From Autumnicola patrickiae (GTDB lineage Bacteria > Bacteroidota > Bacteroidia > Flavobacteriales > Flavobacteriaceae), in contig NZ_JAVRHM010000005.1 of NCBI RefSeq assembly GCF_031846525.1, positions 1 through 64,000 on the forward strand: a stretch of DNA of 64,000 nucleotides, in the 5' to 3' direction. The notes beneath the pieces are model-generated. The model saw only the letters and a program-made list of their open reading frames with translations. It was not told the origin of the DNA and made no database searches. This document shows, piece by piece, positions 25,530 through 34,719 of the stretch. How positions within the stretch are numbered: the stretch's first letter is position 1; each line of letters starts with the position of its first letter. Made by a program: the position numbers and the translations under genes.

Positions 25530-27053
25530 TTGTCTCTTTTGAAGATATCCCGAAAAATGGCAATAATTGCCGGTTCTTTAGTGTTGTTAGGTGTTATCCT
25601 TATTATTCTGAATCAGGTAGCCGAAAGTAAATTAAAAAATGCCGTAGATGCTGCACTAGCAGAAGCAGGAGGGTCTTATGAAGACATTAATGTGAATTTG
25701 CTTGGAGGATCTGTTGAAGCAAATGAGGTAAAGCTGAAGCTTGAAGAGAAAACTGTCGAAGCCTCGGCTATACAACTCGATGGGATTGGAATTATTGAAT
25801 ACCTGCGCACCGGGAATATTGAAATAGGAGAAATTATAATTAATGATCCGCGATTTGTGGTCGATAATGGTAAAAAAGACACTGTGACTGAAAAATCTTC
25901 AGAAAAGGATAAGAAGTTTAAGGAAAACATTTCCATTGAGAATGTAAAACTAACAAATGCAGAAATTCGTATCCTTCAGAAGGATTCAACAGATAAATTA
26001 TATTCAAAATTCAGCAATTTTGAGCTTCAAAAGGTGAAAATTGACAGTAATACGATAAAAGCTGCTATTCCTTTTAAATTTGAGCAGTACAAACTTCAAA
26101 ATGATTCCCTGTTCTTTCAGCTAAATGACTTGCACACCTTAACTGCGGAAAATATAAATGCCGAAAATGGCCATTTTGAGGTGGTCGCTTTAAAGATGTT
26201 GCCCAGGTATAATAAGGAAGAACATCAGCAACAAATTCCTTATGAAAAAGACCGGTATAATTTTTCATTTTCCAGTATTGAGCTAAAAGACCTTAGCTGG
26301 TCTATCGAAAATGACACGCTGCACCTCCTAAATCCATACATGGAAGTTAATGAACCCAATATGGAAATTTACCGTGATAAATTACAGCCGGACGACCCCA
26401 GGGGCAAAGATCTTTATAGTAAAACTATCAGGGAGTTACCTGTAAAAATTAAATTTGACAGTATTGCCCTGAAAGATGGATATATTGTATACGAAGAGAA
26501 TACTCGTCCTTCCCGTCCCGCGGGAGCTGTGGATTTTTCAAATTTTGATGCTACAATATACAATTTCACCAATATTGGAATGGATAAACCTGATTTTCCA
26601 AAGACCGAAATAGATGTGCAAACTCTGCTTTTTGAAAATGCTCCTTTAAAGGTGCACTGGGAGTTTGATGTAAGTAACCTGGCCGATAGGTTCCAGATTT
26701 CAGGAAATTTAGGTTCTCTTGCAAGTACGCAAATTGATGAATTTTTAAAGCCAGCTATGAATGTAACAACTTCTGGCTCAATTGAAGATATGCAATTCAA
26801 TTTTTCGGGTAACGATGACATAGGGAGTGGAGATCTGCGGCTTTCCTATAAGGATTTTAAAGTAGAGGTGCTTAAGGATGATGGAACCGAAAAAAACAGT
26901 TTTTTATCTGCCATTGCCAATCTTGTAATTGACAATACCACGAGTGAAGACCGGGAATTTAAAGATGTGGAGGTTGAGCGAAACAAGAAAAAATCGTTTT
27001 GGAATTTTTTATGGCTTTTTATTCGTGATGGTGCTATTAAAACCCTTATTTAA
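25530..27053 (+). CDS. AsmA/DUF748-like membrane-anchored protein
   Basis: A 507-aa protein with one N-terminal membrane anchor (about 10-28, AIIAGSLVLLGVILIILNQ) and a long beta-rich soluble part. Repeated blocks such as ASAIQLDGIGIIEYLRTGNIEIGEIIINDP and FDSIALKDGYIVYEE are typical of AsmA-like/DUF748 proteins, which work in the envelope, some in lipid transfer. The function of this one is unknown. The start is TTG 25530 because it supplies a basic N-terminal side to the anchor; ATG 25557 is an alternative and lies in a sequence resembling the interspersed repeat (CGAAAAATGGCAATAATTGC). Confidence 0.7.
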   Translation: MSLLKISRKMAIIAGSLVLLGVILIILNQVAESKLKNAVDAALAEAGGSYEDINVNLLGGSVEANEVKLKLEEKTVEASAIQLDGIGIIEYLRTGNIEIGEIIINDPRFVVDNGKKDTVTEKSSEKDKKFKENISIENVKLTNAEIRILQKDSTDKLYSKFSNFELQKVKIDSNTIKAAIPFKFEQYKLQNDSLFFQLNDLHTLTAENINAENGHFEVVALKMLPRYNKEEHQQQIPYEKDRYNFSFSSIELKDLSWSIENDTLHLLNPYMEVNEPNMEIYRDKLQPDDPRGKDLYSKTIRELPVKIKFDSIALKDGYIVYEENTRPSRPAGAVDFSNFDATIYNFTNIGMDKPDFPKTEIDVQTLLFENAPLKVHWEFDVSNLADRFQISGNLGSLASTQIDEFLKPAMNVTTSGSIEDMQFNFSGNDDIGSGDLRLSYKDFKVEVLKDDGTEKNSFLSAIANLVIDNTTSEDREFKDVEVERNKKKSFWNFLWLFIRDGAIKTLI

Positions 27054-27055
27054 TA

Positions 27056-27886
27056 TTATAGCATAAATGTAACCACAGGACGTTTGGCATTGTTCACAAG
27101 GTCTTCGCTAATACTTCCATTAAAGAAATGCGCAATTCCTTTACGGCCATGGGTGCTTATTCCTATTAGACCAGCATCAATTTCTTCAGCAAAATTCATA
27201 ATACCTCTTTCTATAGAGACATCATTGTAGATGTGGATTTTTGGATTGATATCTTCGAGTCCTTCAGTAAAAACTTTTAGTTGTTCCTTAATTTGTTTAG
27301 AGGTTTTAAAAACATTTGGTGTGTTTACGTAAAGAAGATGAAGTTTTGCGCCGAGCAATTTAGCAAATTCTGAAGCTTTTTGCAGCGAATGTTGGTTTGC
27401 AGGTTCGGCATCTGTTGCCAGTACAAAATCTTCAACATTAAATTCACTTCCCCCTTCTTTAATTACCAATACTGGTATTTTGGAAGATCGAACAATCTTC
27501 TCTGTATTGGATCCAATTAGCATTTCCTGAAATCCGCTGGCACCATACGAACCCATCACTATTAAGTCGCATTCTATGTTTTTGCTAAATTCCAATATCC
27601 CTTTGGAAACCGAGTTAAAATGTACATTCTCATATACAGTTATATCCTGTAGAAAAGGCCTTTGCAATAGTTTTAAAAACCGCTGATGTGCCAGTTTCAT
27701 AAAAAATATAGCTTCCGGAAGGTTACGGCTGGCATGGCCCTGGACAGGATCTATTAATTCCAGCGGTAACTCCAGCATATGCACAAGATGGATTTCACTA
27801 TTGAACCTTTTCGCCAGCTTTGCCGCCACTTTCAGTGCGTTTTCAGCTTGATCTGAAAAATCGGTAGGTACCAGGATCTTTTTCAT
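27056..27886 (-). CDS. Universal stress protein, two UspA domains
   Basis: A 276-aa tandem UspA protein from ATG 27886, which begins KKILVPTDFSDQAENAL; the frame extends to ATG 27919 but the extra eleven residues lie outside the fold. The first domain has the complete nucleotide loop, VMGSYGASGFQEMLIGSNTEKIVRSS (G-x2-G-x9-GS). The second has GISTHGRKGIAHFFNGSISEDLV, also intact. It is better conserved than the stress protein at 16807. It is convergent with the DUF748-like gene, only two bases between the stops. I find no TGA-N6-TCA operator upstream. Confidence 0.88.
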   Translation of the reverse strand: MKKILVPTDFSDQAENALKVAAKLAKRFNSEIHLVHMLELPLELIDPVQGHASRNLPEAIFFMKLAHQRFLKLLQRPFLQDITVYENVHFNSVSKGILEFSKNIECDLIVMGSYGASGFQEMLIGSNTEKIVRSSKIPVLVIKEGGSEFNVEDFVLATDAEPANQHSLQKASEFAKLLGAKLHLLYVNTPNVFKTSKQIKEQLKVFTEGLEDINPKIHIYNDVSIERGIMNFAEEIDAGLIGISTHGRKGIAHFFNGSISEDLVNNAKRPVVTFML

Positions 27887-27975
27887 GTTATTAAGGGATT
27901 GGAATGTACTTATTATCATAAATTTACTAATAAATTATCATTTGCACAGCTGTTTTCTATCTCAGAATTAATTAT

Positions 27976-27983
27976 TATATTTG
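27976..27983 (+). promoter_or_regulatory. -7 box of the rimP-nusA-infB operon
   Basis: TATATTTG, a full -7 match, with a weak TTTT at the -33 position (27953-27956, 19-bp spacer). The implied leader is about 55 nt and contains the hairpin at 28010-28033. Confidence 0.55.
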
Positions 27984-28009
27984 CATCGTTGAAACTAAAA
28001 AGTACAGCG

Positions 28010-28033
28010 AGGGGACGTAAAGTCCCCTCTTTT
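28010..28033 (+). terminator. Terminator-like attenuator in rimP leader
   Basis: AGGGGAC (28010-28016) pairs with GTCCCCT (28022-28028), loop GTAAA, followed by CTTTTT. This is an intrinsic-terminator shape between the promoter and the rimP ATG at 28044, so it can only act on the operon's own leader. Confidence 0.65.
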
Positions 28034-28043
28034 TATAACCATT

Positions 28044-28505
28044 ATGTTGAAGGAGAGAGTAGAAAAGTTGCTGGAAGAAGCGTTTGAAGAAAATAAATCA
28101 TTATTTTTAATAAGCCTCGAGATCAACAGTAACAATCAAATAAGAGTGGTGATTGATGGTGATCAGGGAATTTCGGTTAATGATTGCATAGAAATTAGCC
28201 GGAGTGTGGAACACAACCTGGACCGGGAGGAAGAAGATTTTTCCCTGGAAGTTACTTCTTCAGGAGTTTCAGAGCCATTGAGCTTGCCCCGCCAATATAA
28301 AAAAAATATAGGAAGGAAATTGCAGGTAAAAACCAACGATGAGAAAATCGAGGGAACTTTAACCGATGCAAATGAAGATGAAATAAGCCTGAAGTGGAAA
28401 GCCCGGGAGTCAAAACCCGTTGGTAAAGGAAAGCAAACAGTGGAGAAAGAAGCTGTTTTACCATATTCGGCTATTGTTGAAGCTAAAGTTATGATAACAT
28501 TTTAA
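28044..28505 (+). CDS. rimP: Ribosome maturation factor RimP
   Basis: A 153-aa protein needed for 30S subunit maturation. The N-terminal domain has the RVVIDGDQGISVNDCIEISR block (key residues D, G, V.DC...SR) and VTSSGVSEPL, and the C-terminal domain is an SH3-like barrel. First gene of the conserved rimP-nusA-infB order, 12 bp before nusA. ATG start. Confidence 0.95.
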   Translation: MLKERVEKLLEEAFEENKSLFLISLEINSNNQIRVVIDGDQGISVNDCIEISRSVEHNLDREEEDFSLEVTSSGVSEPLSLPRQYKKNIGRKLQVKTNDEKIEGTLTDANEDEISLKWKARESKPVGKGKQTVEKEAVLPYSAIVEAKVMITF

Positions 28506-28517
28506 TCAAAAATTGAT

Positions 28518-29750
28518 ATGGAAAATATCGCCCTGATAGAATCATTTTCAGAATTTAAGGATGATAAATTAATAGATCGAGTTACATTAATGTCGATCCT
28601 GGAAGATGTATTTAGGAATGCTCTGAAGAAGAAGTACGGAGAAGATGATAATTTTGATATTATCGTGAATCCTGATAAGGGGGATCTTGAAATCTGGAGA
28701 AATCGTGTAGTGGTTGCAGATGGTGAAGTAGAAGATTCTAATAAGGAAATTTCTTTGAGCGCGGCGCGCAAGATAGAGCCGGATTTTGAAGTGGGGGAAG
28801 ATGTTTCTGAAGAGGTAAAACTTAAGGATTTAGGACGAAGAGCAATTCTTGCTTTGCGCCAAAATCTTATCTCTAAAATTCATGAGCACGACAACACCAA
28901 TATTTATAAGCAGTTTAAGGAGCTTGAAGGCGAAATTTACAATGCGGAAGTTCATCATATAAGACATCGGGCAATTATTCTTCTTGATGATGAAGGGAAC
29001 GAGATTGTGTTGCCAAAGGACAGGCAAATACCTTCAGATTTTTTCCGAAAAGGAGAAAATGTTAGAGGTGTAATAGAGAGTGTGGAGCTTAAAGGTAATA
29101 AGCCTACGATTATAATGTCTCGTACTGCACCAGGATTTCTTGAGAAATTATTTGAGCAGGAAATTCCGGAAGTTTTTGATGGTCTCATTACGATTAAGAA
29201 AGTGGTTAGGGTTCCTGGAGAAAAAGCTAAAGTAGCAGTAGATTCTTATGATGACAGGATTGATCCTGTAGGTGCCTGTGTGGGTATGAAAGGTTCAAGA
29301 ATCCACAGTATTGTGCGTGAATTGGGCAATGAGAATATTGATGTTATTAATTATACCAATAATGATCAACTATTCATAACACGAGCTTTAAGTCCTGCAA
29401 AAATTACTTCTATTAAATTAGATGAGGAAAATAAAAGGGCAGAGGTTATCTTGCGTCCCGAAGAAGTTTCAAAGGCTATTGGTAGGGGTGGTCATAATAT
29501 AAGGCTGGCAGGTCAACTCACTGGTTTTGAAATAGATGTGTTTAGAGAAGGTGTTGAAGAGGATGTCGAGTTGAGCGAATTTACAGATGAGATTGAAGAT
29601 TGGGTTATCAAAGAATTCTCAAAAATAGGTTTAGATACTGCTAAAAGTGTTTTGGAACAGGATTTGGAAGACCTTGTGCGTCGTACAGATCTTGAAGAAG
29701 AAACAATTAGACAGGTGTTCCAGGTATTACGTGATGAGTTTGAGGAGTAG
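28518..29750 (+). CDS. nusA: Transcription factor NusA
   Basis: A 410-aa RNA polymerase-binding factor for pausing, termination and antitermination. Domains in order: N-terminal polymerase-binding region (1-130), S1 domain (about 135-200, EGEIYNAEVHHIRHRAIILL), KH1 with GACVGMKGSRIHSIVREL (about 255-275) and KH2 with AIGRGGHNIRLAGQL (about 320-335). The C terminus ends soon after in an acidic helical stretch. It lacks the long E. coli repeats, as is usual in this phylum. Lies between rimP and infB. Confidence 0.96.
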   Translation: MENIALIESFSEFKDDKLIDRVTLMSILEDVFRNALKKKYGEDDNFDIIVNPDKGDLEIWRNRVVVADGEVEDSNKEISLSAARKIEPDFEVGEDVSEEVKLKDLGRRAILALRQNLISKIHEHDNTNIYKQFKELEGEIYNAEVHHIRHRAIILLDDEGNEIVLPKDRQIPSDFFRKGENVRGVIESVELKGNKPTIIMSRTAPGFLEKLFEQEIPEVFDGLITIKKVVRVPGEKAKVAVDSYDDRIDPVGACVGMKGSRIHSIVRELGNENIDVINYTNNDQLFITRALSPAKITSIKLDEENKRAEVILRPEEVSKAIGRGGHNIRLAGQLTGFEIDVFREGVEEDVELSEFTDEIEDWVIKEFSKIGLDTAKSVLEQDLEDLVRRTDLEEETIRQVFQVLRDEFEE

Positions 29751-29808
29751 TGACCTGGACTTAGAATTTTTATAATAAACAAAAAGAGGTTAATTTAGAG
29801 GGCAATTT

Positions 29809-32604
29809 ATGGCTGAAGCAAAAACAATGCGATTAAACAAGGTATTACGTGAATTCAATATTTCGTTGGATCGGGCTGTGGAATTTTTAAATTCGCAGGG
29901 TCACGACATTGAGGCACGTCCCACTACCAAAATCTCTCCTGAAACTTATCAGGTGCTCTTTAATGAGTTTCAAACTGATAAAAGCAAAAAAGTAGCTTCT
30001 AAAGAAGTGGGAGAAGAGAAGAAAAAGGAGAAGGAAGAAATACGTTTAGCTCGCGAAAGGGAGTTGGAAGAAAAACGTAAAGCTGAAGAGAAAAAAGATG
30101 AAGAGGTAGTTTCTGCAAGAGCAAAGCTTTCTGGACCAAAAAAGGTTGGGAAAATTGATCTGGATAAGAAACCCGAAGAAGCTCCAAAAACAAAAGAAAA
30201 AGAAGCCGAGAAAGAGGAATCTGTAAAACCTGAACAGCCACAGGAAAAAGAAACCCCGGCGGTTGAAGGAGCTGTACCCGAAACGGTAAAGGAAACTCCG
30301 GAAGAACCTCAAAAAGATACTCCAAAAGAAGCTTCACAGCCTGCCAAAGAAGAAGAACCTCTGCCAAAAGAAGAAGAGAAGCCTCAGGAGGAAAAGAAAC
30401 CTGAAGTGGCACAAGAGGAATTAAAGGAGAAGGAAGAGGAAGAATCCAGTACATTAAAAACCAATTACGCAAAACTGGATGGTCCTAATTTTACAGGTCA
30501 AAAGATTGATCTTTCTAAATTTAAGAAACCTGAAAAGAAAAAGGACGATAAGAAGGCCGCAGAAGAAAAGGAGAAACGTAAAAAACGTCGTCGTAGAATA
30601 AGTAAGGATCCAAAACCGGGAGCAACTGGAACAGGTGCGGCCGCAAGGAAAGGACGTGGTGCTAAAACACGCTCAAGACCTATAGCCAAGGAGGAGCCAA
30701 GCGAAGAAGAAGTACAAAAACAAGTGCGTGAAACGCTTGAAAAACTTCAGGGTAAATCTGGAAAAGGTAAAGGAGCTAAATACAGAAGAGGTAAGAGGGA
30801 TCAACATCGCCAACGTTCTGAAGAAGATCTTGCACAACAGGAAATTGAAAGCAAAACATTAAAAGTAACAGAATTTGTTACGGTAAGTGAAGTCGCTACG
30901 ATGATGGATGTTCCTGTAACCAAAGTCATTTCTGCATGTATGTCATTAGGAATGATGGTTACCATGAACCAGAGACTGGATGCAGAAACTTTGTCTATAG
31001 TTGCAGACGAGTTTGGATATGAAGTAGATTTCGTAACTGCAGATGTTGAAGAAAACACTGTAGTGGTAGAAGAAAACCCGGAAGACCTTAAGCCTAGAGC
31101 GCCCATTGTTACTGTAATGGGTCATGTAGATCACGGTAAAACCTCGTTGCTGGATTACGTTCGTAAGGAGAATGTAATCGCCGGTGAGAGTGGTGGTATT
31201 ACACAGCATATTGGAGCTTACGGGGTGCAGCTTGAAGGAGGACAGAAAATCGCCTTTTTAGATACACCAGGTCACGAGGCCTTTACCGCTATGCGTGCCA
31301 GAGGTGCCAAAGTAACGGATATAGCTATTATTGTAATTGCCGCAGATGATGATGTGATGCCTCAGACAAAAGAAGCAGTCTCTCATGCACAGGCCGCAGG
31401 TGTGCCAATAATTTTCGCAATAAATAAGTCTGATTTGCCAACGGCAAATCCGGAAAAGATTAAAGAAAAGCTGGCAGCTATGAATCTGCTGGTAGAAGAT
31501 TGGGGAGGTAAAATCCAGTCTCATGATATTTCTGCCAAGACAGGAATGGGTGTAAAGGAATTACTTGAAAAAGTATTGCTTGAAGCTGAAATCCTGGAGT
31601 TACAGGCTAATCCTGATAAACTTGCCGTAGGTACTGTGGTTGAGGCTTATCTGGATCGTGGTCGTGGTTATATTTCTACTATTCTTGTTCAGTCAGGAAC
31701 TTTAAAGATTGGAGATTATGTCCTTGCCGGTAGAAATAGTGGTAAGATAAAAGCAATGCACGATGAGCGAGGTCACGAGATCAAAGAAGCAGGACCTTCC
31801 ACTCCGGTTTCCATACTTGGTCTGGACGGGGCACCACAAGCTGGTGATACCTTCAAAGTGATGACCGATGAGAGGGAAGCAAAAGATATTGCTTCTAAAA
31901 GAACTCAGTTACAAAGAGAACAATCTGTACGAACTCAAAGACATATTACGCTTGATGAGATTGGAAGAAGGATTGCTCTTGGTGATTTCAAAGAATTAAA
32001 TATTATTCTGAAAGGGGATGTGGATGGTTCTGTAGAAGCACTTACAGATAGTTTCCAGAAACTTTCTACTGAAGAAATTCAGGTAAACATTATACATAAA
32101 GGTGTTGGGGCCATTACCGAAAGTGATGTATTATTAGCGTCGGCATCTGATGCTGTCATTATAGGCTTTAATGTTCGTCCTGCCGGTAACGCAAGACAGG
32201 TTGCTGATAAGGAAGAAATTGATATCAGGACTTACTCCATTATCTACGATGCTATTAATGATCTTAAAGACGCGATGGAGGGTATGTTGTCTCCTGAATT
32301 AAAAGAGGAGATTACTGGTACTGCCGAGATAAGGGAAACATTTAAGATATCTAAGATTGGTACAATCGCAGGTTGTATGGTTACTTCAGGAAAAATATAC
32401 AGAAGTGCCGGTGTTAGATTAATTCGTGACGGAGTAGTGGTTTACACTGGAGAGCTGTCTTCTTTAAAGCGTTTCAAAGATGACGTTAAAGAAGTGGCAA
32501 AAGGTTATGATTGTGGTCTCCAGGTAAAGAACTATAATGATATACAAGAAGGAGACGTAGTAGAAGCTTTTAGAGAAGTAGAGGTGAAAAAGAAATTGAA
32601 ATAA
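29809..32604 (+). CDS. infB: Translation initiation factor IF-2
   Basis: A 931-aa GTPase that delivers initiator tRNA to the 30S subunit. A short IF2_N domain (about 5-55) is followed by a highly charged Lys/Glu/Pro-rich linker (60-330), a second IF2_N-like region, and the G domain with GHVDHGKT, DTPGHEAF and NKSD. Domains II-IV follow to the end (about 620-931). The large linker explains the length. A 19-bp bidirectional hairpin terminates the operon. Confidence 0.97.
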   Translation: MAEAKTMRLNKVLREFNISLDRAVEFLNSQGHDIEARPTTKISPETYQVLFNEFQTDKSKKVASKEVGEEKKKEKEEIRLARERELEEKRKAEEKKDEEVVSARAKLSGPKKVGKIDLDKKPEEAPKTKEKEAEKEESVKPEQPQEKETPAVEGAVPETVKETPEEPQKDTPKEASQPAKEEEPLPKEEEKPQEEKKPEVAQEELKEKEEEESSTLKTNYAKLDGPNFTGQKIDLSKFKKPEKKKDDKKAAEEKEKRKKRRRRISKDPKPGATGTGAAARKGRGAKTRSRPIAKEEPSEEEVQKQVRETLEKLQGKSGKGKGAKYRRGKRDQHRQRSEEDLAQQEIESKTLKVTEFVTVSEVATMMDVPVTKVISACMSLGMMVTMNQRLDAETLSIVADEFGYEVDFVTADVEENTVVVEENPEDLKPRAPIVTVMGHVDHGKTSLLDYVRKENVIAGESGGITQHIGAYGVQLEGGQKIAFLDTPGHEAFTAMRARGAKVTDIAIIVIAADDDVMPQTKEAVSHAQAAGVPIIFAINKSDLPTANPEKIKEKLAAMNLLVEDWGGKIQSHDISAKTGMGVKELLEKVLLEAEILELQANPDKLAVGTVVEAYLDRGRGYISTILVQSGTLKIGDYVLAGRNSGKIKAMHDERGHEIKEAGPSTPVSILGLDGAPQAGDTFKVMTDEREAKDIASKRTQLQREQSVRTQRHITLDEIGRRIALGDFKELNIILKGDVDGSVEALTDSFQKLSTEEIQVNIIHKGVGAITESDVLLASASDAVIIGFNVRPAGNARQVADKEEIDIRTYSIIYDAINDLKDAMEGMLSPELKEEITGTAEIRETFKISKIGTIAGCMVTSGKIYRSAGVRLIRDGVVVYTGELSSLKRFKDDVKEVAKGYDCGLQVKNYNDIQEGDVVEAFREVEVKKKLK

Positions 32605-32623
32605 ATCAACTTTGTTTATCCAT

Positions 32624-32665
32624 AAAAAGAAGAAGCCGCTTTATTTAAAGCGGCTTCTTCTTTTT
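32624..32665. terminator. Bidirectional terminator infB / SPOR gene
   Basis: A 19-bp perfect stem with loop ATTT: left arm 32624-32642, right arm 32647-32665, including AAGAAGCCGC and GCGGCTTCTT. A and T tracts at the ends provide T runs on both strands, so it serves both converging genes. Confidence 0.9.
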
Positions 32666-32680
32666 ATAAAAAATATGTTA

Positions 32681-33076
32681 TTATCTTCTTTTTGGTTTCG
32701 GAATAAATGCTCCCGGAAAATTTTCTTTAATTTCTAACAAAGCTCTGTCTGCTTCAAGTCGGTTACGGAAATTACCTACATATACTTTATAGTTCGGGGT
32801 TTCATAATCGATCATAGCAGGGTAGGAATGCTTGCTCTCATAGTCTTTAAACACTTCGCTGGCTTCATTATTATCACCATAAAATAATTGGATCTTGTAT
32901 CTGTCCCCAATTTTATTAGCTTCAGACATTTCTATTTTTAATTCCAGAAGTTTAGGAATTTTTTGATCCTGACTGATATTTATCCAGGCATCCTGAGCTG
33001 ATATATTTGTGAACGAAATCGCTGTAAGGAAACCAGAAAAAATAAGGTTTTTTAGGTTTAGAATTCTCATAATCAT
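32681..33076 (-). CDS. SPOR domain protein, exported
   Basis: A 131-aa protein with a signal peptide (about 1-27, ending TNISAQ) and a single SPOR domain: YKIQLFYGDNNEASEV, then YKVYVGNFRNRLEADRAL. SPOR domains bind denuded septal peptidoglycan. Two in-frame ATGs (33076, 33070) are equally possible. Convergent with infB across a shared terminator. Confidence 0.82.
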   Translation of the reverse strand: MIMRILNLKNLIFSGFLTAISFTNISAQDAWINISQDQKIPKLLELKIEMSEANKIGDRYKIQLFYGDNNEASEVFKDYESKHSYPAMIDYETPNYKVYVGNFRNRLEADRALLEIKENFPGAFIPKPKRR

Positions 33077-33087
33077 TACATTTAAAA

Positions 33088-33095
33088 CAAAGGTA
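33088..33095 (-). promoter_or_regulatory. -7 box of the SPOR gene
   Basis: Minus strand TACCTTTG, a full TANNTTTG match, 12-18 bp before the start codons. No clear -33. Confidence 0.45.
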
Positions 33096-33193
33096 AAACT
33101 AAATAACTTAAACAGGTCTTAATTTATTATTTAGAACAAATATAAATTATCGATTAACACATCTGTAACATTACTTAAATCCACTTTATATAT

Positions 33194-33201
33194 TACTTTT
33201 G
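33194..33201 (+). promoter_or_regulatory. -7 box of the act-cox operon
   Basis: TACTTTTG, a full -7 match about 92 bp before the actA ATG at 33293. The -33 position holds TTAC, a weak match. It is the only promoter-like element I see ahead of the eight respiratory genes. Confidence 0.5.
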
Positions 33202-33292
33202 TGCACGAATTTCAAGGTACGGAAATACAATTTTATTGCTTTTATTAGTAGAAAAACCATACCAAAGTTTAGACGTTAATTCAACTTATAAT

Positions 33293-34663
33293 ATGAAAAA
33301 GGTGAAATACCGCCATTCAACTTCACGATTGCTGCTCTTAAGTGTAGCGTTTTTCTTATCGTTTACAGTTACTGGGATTGCTCAGGATGAGACTTCGGCC
33401 GATGCTTCTCAGGATCAGCAGGAGCAGGCTCAGGGAGAGGAGCAGACCGCGGGAGCGGCTGCAGCCACTGGTGGATTGGGAGATCCGGCTAACGGTAAAT
33501 CTTTGTTTAACTCTTTGTGTGCTGCATGTCACAAACCTTATTCTGAATCTATAGGTCCGGCCCTTCATGGTGTTACCGAAGAGCGTGATATGGACTGGCT
33601 TTACCAATGGATCAACAATAGTACTAATCTAATTGCTTCAGGTGATCCTGAAGCCGTGGCTGTCTTTGAAGAATATAACGAGACGGTGATGCCTCCGTTT
33701 CCTCAATTGACAGAAACGCAGATTAATGATATTCTGGCTTATGTAGAGCAGCCAAAAGCTGAGGCTCCTGCCTCATCTGAACAAGCTGGTGCCGACGGTG
33801 CGTCTGGCGGTGGCGGTCAGGGAGCTTCAACTAATTTGATATTAGGGGTTCTTGCTTTTGTATTGTTAATGCTTTTGGTGGTGCTCTTTCTGGTTAATAA
33901 AACCCTTAGAAATTTTGCTGCGGCCAGTGGTGTGGTGATTCCAGAAAAGCCTAAAAGAAAGCCTTTATATAAATCTTTTGTAGAAAACCAGTTTCTTGTA
34001 GTAGTGCTGTCAATAGTAGTTTTGCTGGGTGTGGCTTATTATGGATATGGATATATGATGCAGGTTGGTGTGGATCAAGGTTACCAGCCAATCCAACCTA
34101 TTCACTTCTCGCATAGAATACATGCTGGAGACAATCAGATAGAATGTAAGTTCTGTCACTCGTCTGCGCGTGTTTCAAAAACCTCTGGAATACCTTCGTT
34201 AAATGTGTGTATGAATTGTCATAAGTCAATTGCTGAAGTTGCTCCTGAAACAGCGACTGAAGAGTTTTCAAAAGAATTTTACGATAAAGAGATAGCGAAG
34301 TTATACGCTGCCACCGGTTGGGATCCTGGTTCCAGAACTTATTCAGGTGAAGCCAAGCCAGTGAAGTGGGTTCGATTACATAACCTGCCTGATTTTGCAT
34401 ATTTTAATCACTCTCAGCACGTTTCTGTTCAGGGGACGCAATGTCAAACCTGTCATGGTCCTGTTGAGGAAATGGAGGTAATGTATCAACATGCTCCCTT
34501 AACAATGTCCTGGTGTGTTAATTGTCACCGGGAAACTAAAGTCAATATGGCGGGCAATGAGTATTACGAGAAAATTCATGAAGAGTTAGCTAAAAAATAC
34601 GGTGTAGAAGAAGTTACTGCTGCTGATCTTGGTGGTATAGAATGCGGCAAATGCCATTATTAA
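33293..34663 (+). CDS. actA: Alternative complex III multihaem cytochrome c (ActA)
   Basis: A 456-aa cytochrome subunit of alternative complex III, which oxidises menaquinol and passes electrons to cytochrome c or directly to the oxidase. Start ATG 33293 gives a signal peptide (LLLLSVAFFLSFTVTGIAQ); the upstream ATG at 33236 is unlikely. An N-terminal monohaem domain (CAACH) and a Gly/Ala linker precede two hydrophobic segments, then five further CxxCH sites: CKFCH, CMNCH, CQTCH, CVNCH and CGKCH. Six haems in all; the extra N-terminal cytochrome domain is common in Bacteroidota. A small hairpin (34674-34689) separates it from actB. Confidence 0.92.
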   Translation: MKKVKYRHSTSRLLLLSVAFFLSFTVTGIAQDETSADASQDQQEQAQGEEQTAGAAAATGGLGDPANGKSLFNSLCAACHKPYSESIGPALHGVTEERDMDWLYQWINNSTNLIASGDPEAVAVFEEYNETVMPPFPQLTETQINDILAYVEQPKAEAPASSEQAGADGASGGGGQGASTNLILGVLAFVLLMLLVVLFLVNKTLRNFAAASGVVIPEKPKRKPLYKSFVENQFLVVVLSIVVLLGVAYYGYGYMMQVGVDQGYQPIQPIHFSHRIHAGDNQIECKFCHSSARVSKTSGIPSLNVCMNCHKSIAEVAPETATEEFSKEFYDKEIAKLYAATGWDPGSRTYSGEAKPVKWVRLHNLPDFAYFNHSQHVSVQGTQCQTCHGPVEEMEVMYQHAPLTMSWCVNCHRETKVNMAGNEYYEKIHEELAKKYGVEEVTAADLGGIECGKCHY

Positions 34664-34673
34664 AAAATTTTTT

Positions 34674-34689
34674 CCTGCCGTCGAGCAGG
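34674..34689 (+). other. Hairpin between actA and actB
   Basis: CCTGC (34674-34678) pairs with GCAGG (34685-34689), loop of 6, no long T run. It probably marks mRNA processing or stability rather than termination, because the operon continues. Confidence 0.35.
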
Positions 34690-34719
34690 CTTAATTTAGA
34701 AGTTAATATTTAGAAATAT

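Noticed and set aside
29999..30472. A long antisense open frame opposite infB
   Set aside because: It mirrors the Lys/Glu-rich linker; its Leu/Phe-rich product is a composition artefact.
33236..33292. Upstream ATG start for actA
   Set aside because: The added residues precede a normal basic signal peptide start at 33293 and would disrupt it.
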